Shown here: positions 18,534 to 27,406 of the stretch, piece by piece
Layout: every line of letters begins with the position of its first letter
Numbering within the stretch: the stretch's first letter is position 1
Origin: G963704535 sp963704535
GTDB taxonomy: Bacteria; Chloroflexota; Chloroflexia; Chloroflexales; Roseiflexaceae
DNA: 64,000 bases
Direction: 5' to 3'
Assembly (NCBI GenBank): GCA_963704535.1
Contig: OY969916.1
Location: 1,550,001-1,614,000, forward strand
Made by a program: the position numbers and the translations under genes
The notes under the pieces: model-generated
Told to the model about the DNA's origin: nothing
Database searches by the model: none
Seen by the model: only the letters and a program-made list of their open reading frames with translations

Positions 18534-19391
18534 CCCCTCGTCGGGCTCAAAGGCGATCAGCCGGCGCTCGTAGTCGAGGGTGACGGCGGCGAAGCGGGCC
18601 AGCAGCCGGTTGCCGATGTTGGCGCGACCGGCGCGGCCGAGGTCGCCGCCCAGGCCAAGGCGGCGGTCAAGCTCGACATCCTGGAGGGTGAACGGGCCGA
18701 AGCGCACCTGCCGGCAGCGCCCGCGCAACACGTCGCCGCCGCCGCCGAAGCCGGCGCCGTGTGCCAGGGTGACGCCGTCGGCGCCGGGCAGCAGCCCCAA
18801 TGGCTCCGCGAAGTCCGGGCCGACGCTGATCGCGCCGTTCGAGCCGGTATCGATCGTCGCCAGCGGGATGCGCTGGTCCCCGATCTCGACCTCACGCAGC
18901 GCCGGGAAGTGCTCGAAGAAGACCAGCGGCAGAGCCACGCTGGCCGGGGCGATCTGCGGCGCGCCAAGGTCGGGGTGCGCCAGGGTCAGCGTTCGCCGGC
19001 GGTAGTCGATCCGCAGCGCAAGCTGGCGCAGCACATTGTAGCCAAGCACGACATCCACCCGGAATGGCAGCCCGCTCAGGTCTAGCGCTGGGGCGAACAG
19101 ATCGCGGATGGTCAGAGCGCCCAGCCGCAGCCAGGGCAGCACCGCCTCAGTAAAATGTACGGCGTCGCTCGCGGCGCCCTGGCCCAGGCCGCTGCCGCCG
19201 GTGCGCAGTGCAAGCCGCCGCGCCAGCCCGGCGTCCACCGCCGACGGGTCGGTCCCGCTGTCAAGCAGGACGTGCAGCGCATGCCCGCCCGGACCGGCCG
19301 CCATACAGCAGACCAGCTCATACGGCGCGCACAGCGGCAGAGTCGTGACCCCCAGAGATGGAAAGAGCAGGATTGTCTGATCCTCAACCAT
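18525..19391 (-). CDS. Retropepsin-like aspartyl protease, two-domain
   Basis: 288 aa with two aspartyl-protease half-sites: LLDSGTD (Asp44) and TIDTGSNG (Asp181). Each is followed by the hydrophobic strands typical of the retropepsin fold (VVLGYNVLRQ and ANIGNRLLARF, resembling the GNxFL motif). This suggests a fused pseudo-dimer that makes one active site in a single chain. There is no signal peptide, so cytoplasmic or leaderless. ATG 19391 lacks a clear ribosome site. Divergent from the galactan regulator. Confidence 0.8.
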   Translation of the reverse strand: MVEDQTILLFPSLGVTTLPLCAPYELVCCMAAGPGGHALHVLLDSGTDPSAVDAGLARRLALRTGGSGLGQGAASDAVHFTEAVLPWLRLGALTIRDLFAPALDLSGLPFRVDVVLGYNVLRQLALRIDYRRRTLTLAHPDLGAPQIAPASVALPLVFFEHFPALREVEIGDQRIPLATIDTGSNGAISVGPDFAEPLGLLPGADGVTLAHGAGFGGGGDVLRGRCRQVRFGPFTLQDVELDRRLGLGGDLGRAGRANIGNRLLARFAAVTLDYERRLIAFEPDEGRV

Positions 19392-19555
19392 AGTGCTGCA
19401 AGATATCGTGCGAGCCCACAGCGGCAATGTATGTGTAGGGTTCAATCGTTCCGCTCGCCGTTGTAGTGTACGAAGCCGGCCCCTATGTGTCAAGCAGCGC
19501 GCCAGGCACACCTGCTCTGGCCGTGCGGAGTCTCCTGTGCAAGGACGGCGGTGCC

Positions 19556-22500
19556 ATGAGCAATGACCCTTCACGCGCGCTGGAGCGCGACCAATACCAG
19601 CGCTTCACCATCGGTGTCATAGGCAACCGGCAGCTCTATGAAGGAACAACGATCGTTCGCTATGAGCAGATATTGCTGCGTGGTATCCGAGCTGCCGCAC
19701 ATCAGTACGGATGTAACTTGTTGTTGGCCTGTGGTGTTGGCCCGGATATTGAACCGTACGAAGGGTTAACAGCTTGGCCGGTCAAGCTCCCCCAGACCAA
19801 CTTCGTTCCAGTCGGGCCATGGAACACGTCGGGGTTGATCGCGATTCCCCCATTTTCCGACGCCCAGCAACGCGCGATTCAGGAGTTGGTGCCGCCTGGC
19901 CACCCGATCGTCTTTACCTTTCCTCAAGAAGGCTATCCGTCGGTTGGTCCCGCCAATGGCGATGGGATCGCCCAGGCATTCGCCCACCTGGTTGCGCATG
20001 GCCATCGCCGGATCGCCTTTATCGCTGCGGATGCGCATCCAGTCGGCGATGGGGCCGAGCGCCTGAGCGCGTATCGGTTCGCAGTGGCGGCGCACGGCCT
20101 GCCGCTCGATCGCGCGCTCGTCGGCTATGGCGGGCACAACGTCCACGAGTCGTACCACGCACTAGGGCAGATGCTCGACGCCGGCGTCGAGTTCACGGCG
20201 GTGCTTACCAGTAATGATGAGTCGGCTATTGGCGTGCTGCGCGCGCTGGTCGAGAGCGGGCGGCGTGTCCCGGAAGATGTGGCTGTGATCGGCTTCGACG
20301 ACGTGCTCTACGCCAAGGCACAATCGCCCCCGCTCACCACCATTCGCCATCCGACCTTCGAGCTGGGCTACCAGGCAGTGGAACTGCTGCTCGACTACAT
20401 CAGCGGCCGGCGGACCGAGGTGACGAGCGTGCGTGTCCCAACCCGGCTGATTGTGCGTGAGTCATGCGGCTGCCAACCATACAGCACACCAGTAGAGGTA
20501 ACTGCGGTCGGTTCGGATTGGAGCAGCACAGCAACTGCGGGTGTCCAAGCGCTCACCCAGGCCATGGTCGATGCTGTCTCGGCCGAGACGCACTATAGCA
20601 GCCTGGCCCAACTCGACGCCTGGTGCCAAAAGCTTGTCACGGCCTTTCTCGCCAGCCTCGCGGCCGGCGATCCCCGGCTGTTCGCGGCGGCGCTCGACCA
20701 GATCCTTCAGGAGGTGGAGACGACCAACGACGATGCCTACGCCTGGCAGGCGGCCATCTCGGTGTTGCACGATCATCTCGGTACGTTGCTCGCCCAGCAG
20801 CCGCCCGACGGAATCCTGACGGAGGGAAGGGTGCCGCGCCAGCTCGCCGCACGTAGCATCGATCAAGCGCGCGTGTGGATCAGCGAGCGCCTGCGGCGTC
20901 AGCATACCCGCTTTCTGGTGCGCGAGGCCGAGCTGTTCGATCGGATCGGCACCATGACGATGCGATTGCTGACCGCGCTGGAGCCAGGACAGATCTTGGC
21001 GATCCTGGCCGACCATCTTCCATCGATCGGCATCCGTCACGCGCACATTGCGCTGTTCGAGGCCGAGGGCGATGACCCGGTGGCGTGGAGCAACCTGTAT
21101 ATGCACTCGGCCACCGAAGCGCCTGCCATATGGCGCTTCCGCAGCCGGCAATTTCCGCCACCTGGGCTGTATGATGCTGCGGAACCATTTCGGCTGGCGC
21201 TGCTGCCCTTGGTCATCGAGGATGAGCCGACAGGCTTTGTCGCCTTTGACGCCACCTCTCTCGAACCGTGCGGCTTCATCGTTCGGCATCTGGCTGCGGC
21301 GTTTCGCAACAGCCAACTCCACGCTGCGGCCGAGGAGGGCCGCCGACTGGCCGAAGAGGCCAACCGCTTGAAGAGCCGGTTTCTTTCCACCGTGAGCCAC
21401 GAGCTGCGCACGCCGCTGAACCTGATCGTCGGTCTGAGCGAGATGCTGCTGCGCGATCGTAACAGCATGACCGGCTTCTCTGACGCTGCCAGGCAGGATA
21501 TCGAGCGAATCTTCGCGAATGCACAGCATCTGGGTCATCTGATCGGCGATGTGCTCGACCTGGCCAGCAGCGAAGCCGGACAACTGCGGCTGTATCAGGA
21601 ACCGCTGGACCTGGCCGAGGTCCTGGAGGTGGTTGTTACGACCGGCGCCCACATGGCCGAGGAGAAAGGGTTGGCGTGGCACGCAGAGCTGCCCCCGGCA
21701 GGGCCTTGGGTGCGCGGCGACCGCACGCGGCTGCGGCAGGTGGCGCTCAACCTGGTCAGCAACGCCGTGAAGTTCACCGCTCGCGGCTCGCTCAGTATCG
21801 AGTTGTCCGTCGCTGACGATACGGTCACGGTCGCGATCAGCGATACCGGGCCGGGGGTACCGCTGGCCGAGCAGCCGCGCATCTTCGACGAGTTTCGTTC
21901 TTCGGAGCGCACGGTCGAGCGCGGGTACGGCGGCCTGGGCTTGGGCCTGACCATCTGCAAGCAGTTGATCGAACGCCACGGCGGCGCAATCGGCGTTCGC
22001 TCGTCGGGCGAGGAGGGAGACGGAGCGACATTCTTCTTCACGCTGCCGCTGATCGCTATGGATGCGCCGCCAGCGGAACGCGCGCCGGGAGCGCCCGCCG
22101 ATCACCTGCCCGTCGTCTTTCTGACCGAGCGCGAAGCGAGCGGCGCCCCCCTTGGCGCAGCCCTCCACGAGCGCGGGTTTGACGTGCAGGTCCAGCGCAT
22201 CGACACGGAAGCCGATTGGCTGCCGCGAATGATCGCCGCGCCGCCCGGCGCGCTCATCCTGGACGAGCCGCTGGCCACACGCCGCGGCTGGGAGATCCTG
22301 GCGGTGCTGAAGCGCCATCCCGCGACCGCACGCCTGCCCGTGCTCATGTACGCGCTCGACCCGCGCGACGATCGGGGCGCGCTGCTGGAGCTGGACTACC
22401 TGCTGAAACCGCTCGACCCCCAGCAGCTCACCCATGCGCTGGAACAGCAGCAAACGTGGGATCACCAGTCCCCCGGCGCCAAAACTATTCTGGTGGTCGA

Positions 22501-23194
22501 GGATGACCCCGACACGCTGGCGCTGCACACGCGCCTGATTCGGCAGCAGTTGCCGGAGAGCCATGTCATGCAGGCGCGCAACGGTCGTGAGGCGCTGGCA
22601 CTGATGGAGCAGACCCGGCCGAACCTGGTGCTGCTCGACCTCATGATGCCGGAACTGGATGGCTTTGGCGTGCTGGAGGCAATGCGGGGGCGCGAGGCGA
22701 CCCGCGATGTGCCGGTGGTCGTCCTCACCGCGCAGATGCTCACCGAGGACGACATTGCGCGCCTTAATGCGGGCGTGGCGGCCCTGCTGAGCAAGGGCCT
22801 GTTCAGCTCGGATGAGATCCTGGGGCATATCCAGGCAGCGCTCGCGCGTCACCGCAAGCTTGGCACCACAATGCAGTTGGTCGTGCGCCGGGTCGCGGCG
22901 TTCATCCACACGCACTACGCCGAGTCGGTCACACGCGATCAGCTTGCTGCACAGGTCGGCGTTAGCGGCGATCACCTGACGGCCAGCTTCCGCCAGGAGA
23001 TGGGCGTCACCCCGATCGTGTACCTCAATCGCTACCGAATCAACCGCGCGCGCGTGCTGCTGGAGGAAAGCAGTCGAAGTATCACCGACGTCGCCATGTC
23101 GGTTGGCTTCAGCGATCTGGCGAATTTCAGCCGCACATTCCATCGCGAGGTCGGCATGACCCCCAATGCCTACCGGCGCGCGCATCAGCGCTAG
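19556..23194 (+). CDS. LacI-type sensor/histidine kinase/receiver/AraC fusion regulator
   Basis: 1212 aa one-protein signalling chain. Residues about 15-305: LacI/GalR-type sugar-binding fold without its HTH (TIGVIGNR, HGHRRIAFIA, AVLTSNDESAIGVLRAL, VAVIGFDD). About 420-580: GAF-like segment. HisKA with His615 (VSHELRTPLN), HATPase_c (NAVKFT, DTGPGVP, GLGLGLTICKQL). About 848-965: first receiver, weakly conserved. About 976-1098: second receiver with Asp1028 (LLDLMMP). About 1107-1211: AraC HTH (SVTRDQLAAQVGVS, SITDVAMSVGFSDLANFSRTF). There is no signal peptide or membrane helix, so it should read a sugar inside the cell. Lies directly upstream of the galactanase/ABC/GH42 genes and probably controls them. 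AAGGACG precedes ATG 19556. Confidence 0.9.
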   Translation: MSNDPSRALERDQYQRFTIGVIGNRQLYEGTTIVRYEQILLRGIRAAAHQYGCNLLLACGVGPDIEPYEGLTAWPVKLPQTNFVPVGPWNTSGLIAIPPFSDAQQRAIQELVPPGHPIVFTFPQEGYPSVGPANGDGIAQAFAHLVAHGHRRIAFIAADAHPVGDGAERLSAYRFAVAAHGLPLDRALVGYGGHNVHESYHALGQMLDAGVEFTAVLTSNDESAIGVLRALVESGRRVPEDVAVIGFDDVLYAKAQSPPLTTIRHPTFELGYQAVELLLDYISGRRTEVTSVRVPTRLIVRESCGCQPYSTPVEVTAVGSDWSSTATAGVQALTQAMVDAVSAETHYSSLAQLDAWCQKLVTAFLASLAAGDPRLFAAALDQILQEVETTNDDAYAWQAAISVLHDHLGTLLAQQPPDGILTEGRVPRQLAARSIDQARVWISERLRRQHTRFLVREAELFDRIGTMTMRLLTALEPGQILAILADHLPSIGIRHAHIALFEAEGDDPVAWSNLYMHSATEAPAIWRFRSRQFPPPGLYDAAEPFRLALLPLVIEDEPTGFVAFDATSLEPCGFIVRHLAAAFRNSQLHAAAEEGRRLAEEANRLKSRFLSTVSHELRTPLNLIVGLSEMLLRDRNSMTGFSDAARQDIERIFANAQHLGHLIGDVLDLASSEAGQLRLYQEPLDLAEVLEVVVTTGAHMAEEKGLAWHAELPPAGPWVRGDRTRLRQVALNLVSNAVKFTARGSLSIELSVADDTVTVAISDTGPGVPLAEQPRIFDEFRSSERTVERGYGGLGLGLTICKQLIERHGGAIGVRSSGEEGDGATFFFTLPLIAMDAPPAERAPGAPADHLPVVFLTEREASGAPLGAALHERGFDVQVQRIDTEADWLPRMIAAPPGALILDEPLATRRGWEILAVLKRHPATARLPVLMYALDPRDDRGALLELDYLLKPLDPQQLTHALEQQQTWDHQSPGAKTILVVEDDPDTLALHTRLIRQQLPESHVMQARNGREALALMEQTRPNLVLLDLMMPELDGFGVLEAMRGREATRDVPVVVLTAQMLTEDDIARLNAGVAALLSKGLFSSDEILGHIQAALARHRKLGTTMQLVVRRVAAFIHTHYAESVTRDQLAAQVGVSGDHLTASFRQEMGVTPIVYLNRYRINRARVLLEESSRSITDVAMSVGFSDLANFSRTFHREVGMTPNAYRRAHQR

Positions 23195-23324
23195 CTCCCA
23201 CTTCAGCGCTCGGAAATCAACAAAAAACGCCTCGCTTTTCATCAAGACGCTAATGCGCCACCGGCGTATACTCAGCCTCAGACCCGCTTGTTAGGAATTT
23301 GAAACGTTCGCTCATCGCAAGTTT

Positions 23325-23518
23325 GCTGGTGGGAGGAGGTTCTTGAGGGGGCTTCCCCCTCAAGCTCCCCCTTTTCGAAGTGGTGGGAAGGGGTTCTTGA
23401 GGGGGTTTCCCCTCAAACTCCCCCCTTTTCGAGTTTGGCGGCGTTTGCTGGTGGGAAGGGGTTCTTGAGGGGGCTTCCCCTCTCAAACTCCCCCCTTTTC
23501 GAGGGTGGCAGTAGTTAC
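23325..23518. repeat. Three tandem gagggg-core palindromes
   Basis: The 345-bp gap between the regulator and galactanase holds three successive palindromes (ggttcttgagggggcttccc / cctcaagctcccccttttcg and variants), each about 60-65 bp with short unique spacers. No other function is visible apart from the galactanase ribosome site at its right end. Confidence 0.85.
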
Positions 23519-23539
23519 TCCCATGCAAGGAGGCAAGGA

Positions 23540-25096
23540 ATGCTTTGGAAGCACAGTTCCACGTACCACGCCCTTGGCGTGGCGCTGGTGATCGGGGGAT
23601 TGCTCTCAATGATCACTGTCATCGGTGCCGCGCCGGCCTCCCCCGCGACGTTGGCGATGCCGGCGGGGATCAACGTCGCGATCGGTCGATCGGTAACTGC
23701 ATCGTCCGAGACCAGCAACGGACCGGCCACCAACGCGGTCGACGGCGACCCGCAAACGCTGTGGTGTTTCAGCGCAGGGACGACCGACGCCGAGCTGACG
23801 GTCAACCTCGACACATTGCACCTGCTCACCGGCACCGGCGTCACATGGGTAGGCCGCGCCCCGGCCCAGTATCAGGTTCAGTACGCCACCACCGCCGGCC
23901 ATTGGAAGCAGTTGCCGGCCACGCGGCTGGGTGGGAGCGCGCTGACCTCCTTCGATCGGGTCGATGGGCGGGCCGTGCCGGCGCGCTTCGTGCGCCTGAG
24001 CATCTCCGACAGCGCCGGGCTGCCGTGCGTGGGCGAGTTCCGCGTGTACGCCAGCCAGCCCGACACGAATCGCCTGATCCGCGGCGCGGACCTTTCGACG
24101 CTGCGCGCGCTGGAAGCGGCCGGCAAGTCGTTCTCCGACGCCGAGGGCACGCGCCCCGCCGAACAGATCCTCGCTGACCACGGCGCGAACCTGGTGCGGC
24201 TGCGGCTGTGGGTCGATCCCGAGGGCGGGTTCAACGACCTTGAGGATGTGGCGGCGATGGCGCTCCGGCTCAAGCAGGCCAAGATGCGGTTCCTGCTCGA
24301 CCTGCACTACTCGGACTTCTGGGCCGATCCTGGCCACCAGGATACACCGGTCGCCTGGCAGGGGCAGGACCTGGCGACCCTGGCGACAACCGTGCATGAC
24401 TATACCAAGAACGTCGTAGCCACGCTCACTGCACAGGGGACGCCGCCGGACATCATCCAGATTGGGAACGAAGTCACGGGCGGCATGCTGTGGCCCCAGG
24501 GTCAGCTCTACGTGGGCAACCAGCAGCGCTGGGTTGAGTTCACAACGCTGCTCAAGGCCGGCATCGCCGGAGCGCGCGAGGGCGGGCCTACTGTTCGCGC
24601 GCCCCAGATTATGCTCCACATCGATCGCGGCGGCGACCTTGGCGGCACACAGTGGTTCTACGACCACATGATCGACTATGGCGTCGAGTTCGACATGATC
24701 GGCCTGTCCTACTACTCCTACTGGCACGGCTCGCTCAGCGACGTACGTTGGAACCTCGACAACACCGCCGCCCGCTACGGCAAGCCGATCGTGATTGTGG
24801 AGACGGCCTATGCCTGGACATTCGATGACTACGATGGCCACCCGAACATCATCGGCGCCTCCACCACGCCGCTGCGCTATCCCGTCAACCCGGATGGCCA
24901 GGCGCTCTTCGTGAGCGATCTGCTGTCGCTCGTCGCGCGGACGCCCAGTGGGCTCGGGCTTGGCATTGTGTACTGGGAGCCGGCCTGGATCCCAGGCGTG
25001 GGCTGGAAGATCGGCGAGGGCAACGCCTGGGAGAACCAGACCGTGTTCGGTCCACAAGGGGACGCGCTCCCATCAGTCGATATGATGCGGCCGTAA
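23540..25096 (+). CDS. Endo-beta-1,4-galactanase, GH53, with discoidin domain
   Basis: Secreted enzyme (518 aa) that cuts beta-1,4-galactan (pectic arabinogalactan I) into oligosaccharides. Residues 1-38: signal peptide. About 45-175: F5/8 type C (discoidin) carbohydrate-binding module (SVTASSETSNGPATNAVDGD). About 180-518: GH53 barrel, with RGADLSTL, ANLVRLRLW, LLDLHYSDFWADPG, acid/base Glu311 in QIGNEVTGG and nucleophile Glu421 in IVIVETAYAW. ATG 23540 is fixed by AAGGAGG. First structural gene of the galactan locus; its function matches GanB of Bacillus. Confidence 0.93.
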   Translation: MLWKHSSTYHALGVALVIGGLLSMITVIGAAPASPATLAMPAGINVAIGRSVTASSETSNGPATNAVDGDPQTLWCFSAGTTDAELTVNLDTLHLLTGTGVTWVGRAPAQYQVQYATTAGHWKQLPATRLGGSALTSFDRVDGRAVPARFVRLSISDSAGLPCVGEFRVYASQPDTNRLIRGADLSTLRALEAAGKSFSDAEGTRPAEQILADHGANLVRLRLWVDPEGGFNDLEDVAAMALRLKQAKMRFLLDLHYSDFWADPGHQDTPVAWQGQDLATLATTVHDYTKNVVATLTAQGTPPDIIQIGNEVTGGMLWPQGQLYVGNQQRWVEFTTLLKAGIAGAREGGPTVRAPQIMLHIDRGGDLGGTQWFYDHMIDYGVEFDMIGLSYYSYWHGSLSDVRWNLDNTAARYGKPIVIVETAYAWTFDDYDGHPNIIGASTTPLRYPVNPDGQALFVSDLLSLVARTPSGLGLGIVYWEPAWIPGVGWKIGEGNAWENQTVFGPQGDALPSVDMMRP

Positions 25097-25126
25097 GGGA
25101 CTCTCGATGTTTAAATGAGCCAGGCT

Positions 25127-25184
25127 CGTGTTACGTGTTGCGTGTTGCGTCGCGCCAACTCACGCAACACGCAACACGTAACAC
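25127..25184. repeat. GTGTTGC heptad inverted repeat
   Basis: gttacgtgttgcgtgttgcg followed by its inverted copies (cgcaacacgcaacacgtaac). Hairpin after the galactanase gene. The same heptamer recurs at 37139 and 42301. Confidence 0.85.
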
Positions 25185-25271
25185 CCACGCGGGATAGTTT
25201 ATTTTCGAGAATCCCTAAGGTGGGGGGTGTGAAGTCCGCGCGGGCACGGCTCAAGGAATAGGCCCACCGTT

Positions 25272-25670
25272 ATGACGACAAGTACACAACCTTCACTGCT
25301 GCTGATCGCCAACCATCCGCAGTTTACCTACCTGATCGAACGCTATGGCGAGCGGAGCGGGTGCCGGTTCAGCAGCGTGGACAGCGTCGACAAAGCCGTG
25401 GAGCGGATGCAGCGGGATCGACCGGCGCTCGTGTTGCTGCACCTGACCGGATGGTCGCATGACGGCTGGCCGATTCTGCGTGACTTGAAGCAACACTGTG
25501 CGACCCACACTATCCCGATCGCGATCATCTCCGCCATTGTGGACGAGGCGCGCGCTCGGGCGGAGGGTGCGGCGTACTGGCTCTGGCAACCGGTGATGTA
25601 CGACGATTTTCTGAGCGCGCTCGTGGCCACCGGCGTCCTGCCGCTGCGCCCACACACGTCGGCACCGTAG
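25272..25670 (+). CDS. Pseudo-receiver domain protein
   Basis: 132-aa stand-alone protein with a CheY-like fold pattern (LLLIANHPQFTYLIERY, PALVLLHLTGW, IPIAIIS) but without the phosphorylation chemistry. The phospho-acceptor Asp is His57 (VLLHLTGW), the N-terminal acidic pair is missing (IANHPQ), and the conserved Lys is Gln106 (LWQPV). It should not accept phosphate. Its place between the galactanase and transporter genes suggests a role as a binding partner of the fusion regulator (inference). No strong ribosome site is seen. Confidence 0.78.
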   Translation: MTTSTQPSLLLIANHPQFTYLIERYGERSGCRFSSVDSVDKAVERMQRDRPALVLLHLTGWSHDGWPILRDLKQHCATHTIPIAIISAIVDEARARAEGAAYWLWQPVMYDDFLSALVATGVLPLRPHTSAP

Positions 25671-25717
25671 AAGGGCAGGTGATGCGACTGATTTTCATGT
25701 CTGGTACGATACACCGA

Positions 25718-25887
25718 TCTCAAAGATTGTTTGAAAGGGGGAGTTTGAGGGGGCCGCCCCTCAAGAATCTGCCTTTCCACCACGGATCGTAGATGAGACA
25801 ACTCTCAAAGACTGTTTGAAAGGGGGAGTTTGAGGGGTCGGCCCTCAAGAATCTCCTTTCCACCACGGATCGTAGATGAGACAACGC
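25718..25887. repeat. Tandemly duplicated gagggg-core palindrome (85-bp period)
   Basis: Two consecutive copies starting at 25718 and 25803, each reading tctcaaagaytgtttgaaag, then the palindrome, then ccaccacggatcgtagatga. A third inverted half (cccttttcaaacagtttctc) closes the array just before the binding-protein gene. Confidence 0.85.
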
Positions 25888-25932
25888 CCTTTTCAAACAG
25901 TTTCTCAAATTCAAGCGAAGGAGCACAAACGT

Positions 25933-27279
25933 ATGCGAGGGATCTTCAAATTCGCCGGCGTCATTGCTTTGATGACGCTCCTGCTGGCAGCCTGTGGCGG
26001 CCAACAAGCCACACCGCCGGCTGCACAGCCCACTACCGCCCCGGCCGCCGAAGCGCCCACCACGGCGCCGGCTGCCGAAGCGCCCACCGCCGCACCCGCA
26101 GCGGCCGAGCCGCCCGCCGAGCCTACCGCCGTACCCGAAGTGCTCGGCAGCGGCCCCACCAAACTCGTGATCTGGCACGGCTGGGAGGGCGAATACTACA
26201 AGGCGATACAGCAGATCTTCGCCGACTACGCCACTAAGAACAATGTGCAGATCGAGCTGCTGCACGTCCCGGATGTGTCCAACAAAGCCCAGCTCGCCGT
26301 TCCCTCCGGCCAGGGGCCTGACATCATCGCCTGGGTCGACGACCGCATCGGCGACAGCGCGCTCCAGAAGATCATCCAGCCGCTCGACGACTACGGCGTC
26401 AACCAGGAGTATCTCAAATCCACCTTCGCCCCCGTCGCCGCCGACGCCATGATCTATCGCGACAAGGTCTACGGCATCCCCGAGTCGATGGAGGCGATCA
26501 CCTTCATCTACAACAAGAAGCTGATCCAGGAAGCCGACCTGCCCAAGAGCACCGACGACCTGATCGCCATGGCCAAGACCTATAACCAGCCGCCCGACAA
26601 GTACCTGTTCGTCTATAATGCCAAGGCCGACATCTACGCGGGGGCGCCCTGGTGGCAGGGCGCGGGCGTGACGCTGGTGGGAGCCGACGGCACGACCGAG
26701 CTGGCCAGCGAGAATGGCGTGGCGGCGGCCAACCTGATCAAGAGCTTCAGCGAGATCATGCCGAAGGAGCTGGCCTACGACGAGGCCAACACCCTGTTCC
26801 TGGAGGGCAAGGCCGCGATCATCATGAACGGCCCCTGGGTGATAGCCGACTATGCGGCCAAGGGGATCGACTTCGGCCTGGCGCCGATCCCGGTGGTGAG
26901 CAGCTCGGGCAAGCCGGGCGCGCCATTCGTGGGCGTCAAGCTGCTCATGCTGGCCACCAACGCCAAGAACCCCCAGGCCGCCGTCGACCTGATGAAGCAC
27001 TACGGCAGCGCCGAGGTGCAAGCGCAACTCGCCAAGATCAACAAGCAGGTGCCGGCGAATATCCAGGCCCAGGAGCAGGTCAAGGACGATCCAATCATCG
27101 CCGGGTTCATCGCCCAATCCGCCAATGGCGTGCCGCTGCCCAACACCGAGTTCATCTCGGCGATGTGGGACCCGTTCAACAAGACCACCGAGGCGATCTG
27201 GACCGGCGCGGCGGCCCCCGATCAGGCGGTAAAGGACGGCGCCGCCCTCTTCGATGAGAAGGTCGCCGATCTGAAGTGA
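25933..27279 (+). CDS. Sugar ABC transporter substrate-binding lipoprotein (MalE/GanS-like)
   Basis: 448 aa. Signal peptide and lipobox LLAAC, then a flexible Ala/Pro/Thr-rich linker (about residues 25-75), then a cluster B binding-protein fold (LVIWHGWEGEYYKAIQQIF, AVPSGQGPDIIAWVDDRIGD, TFIYNKKLIQEADLP, GKAAIIMNGPWV). Family binds malto- or galacto-oligosaccharides; here galacto-oligosaccharides are likely from the flanking GH53 and GH42 genes. GAAGGAG precedes ATG 25933. First gene of the transport operon. Confidence 0.9.
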   Translation: MRGIFKFAGVIALMTLLLAACGGQQATPPAAQPTTAPAAEAPTTAPAAEAPTAAPAAAEPPAEPTAVPEVLGSGPTKLVIWHGWEGEYYKAIQQIFADYATKNNVQIELLHVPDVSNKAQLAVPSGQGPDIIAWVDDRIGDSALQKIIQPLDDYGVNQEYLKSTFAPVAADAMIYRDKVYGIPESMEAITFIYNKKLIQEADLPKSTDDLIAMAKTYNQPPDKYLFVYNAKADIYAGAPWWQGAGVTLVGADGTTELASENGVAAANLIKSFSEIMPKELAYDEANTLFLEGKAAIIMNGPWVIADYAAKGIDFGLAPIPVVSSSGKPGAPFVGVKLLMLATNAKNPQAAVDLMKHYGSAEVQAQLAKINKQVPANIQAQEQVKDDPIIAGFIAQSANGVPLPNTEFISAMWDPFNKTTEAIWTGAAAPDQAVKDGAALFDEKVADLK

Positions 27280-27327
27280 TCGGTCGGCCATTAAGTACTT
27301 GTTAGGAAATGAGTTCCTGCTTGCTCG

Positions 27328-27390
27328 GAGATTGGAGATTGGAGATTGGGACGCCTCGATCAATCTCTAATCTCCAATCTCCAATCTCTC
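27328..27390. repeat. GGAGATT heptad inverted repeat
   Basis: Three ggagatt units (27331-27351), spacer gggacgcctcg, inverted aatctcc units to 27390. Sits inside the transport operon between binding protein and permease; the hairpin could lower permease expression relative to the binding protein (inference). Confidence 0.88.
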
Positions 27391-27406
27391 CAACAGGAGC
27401 ACCCAG

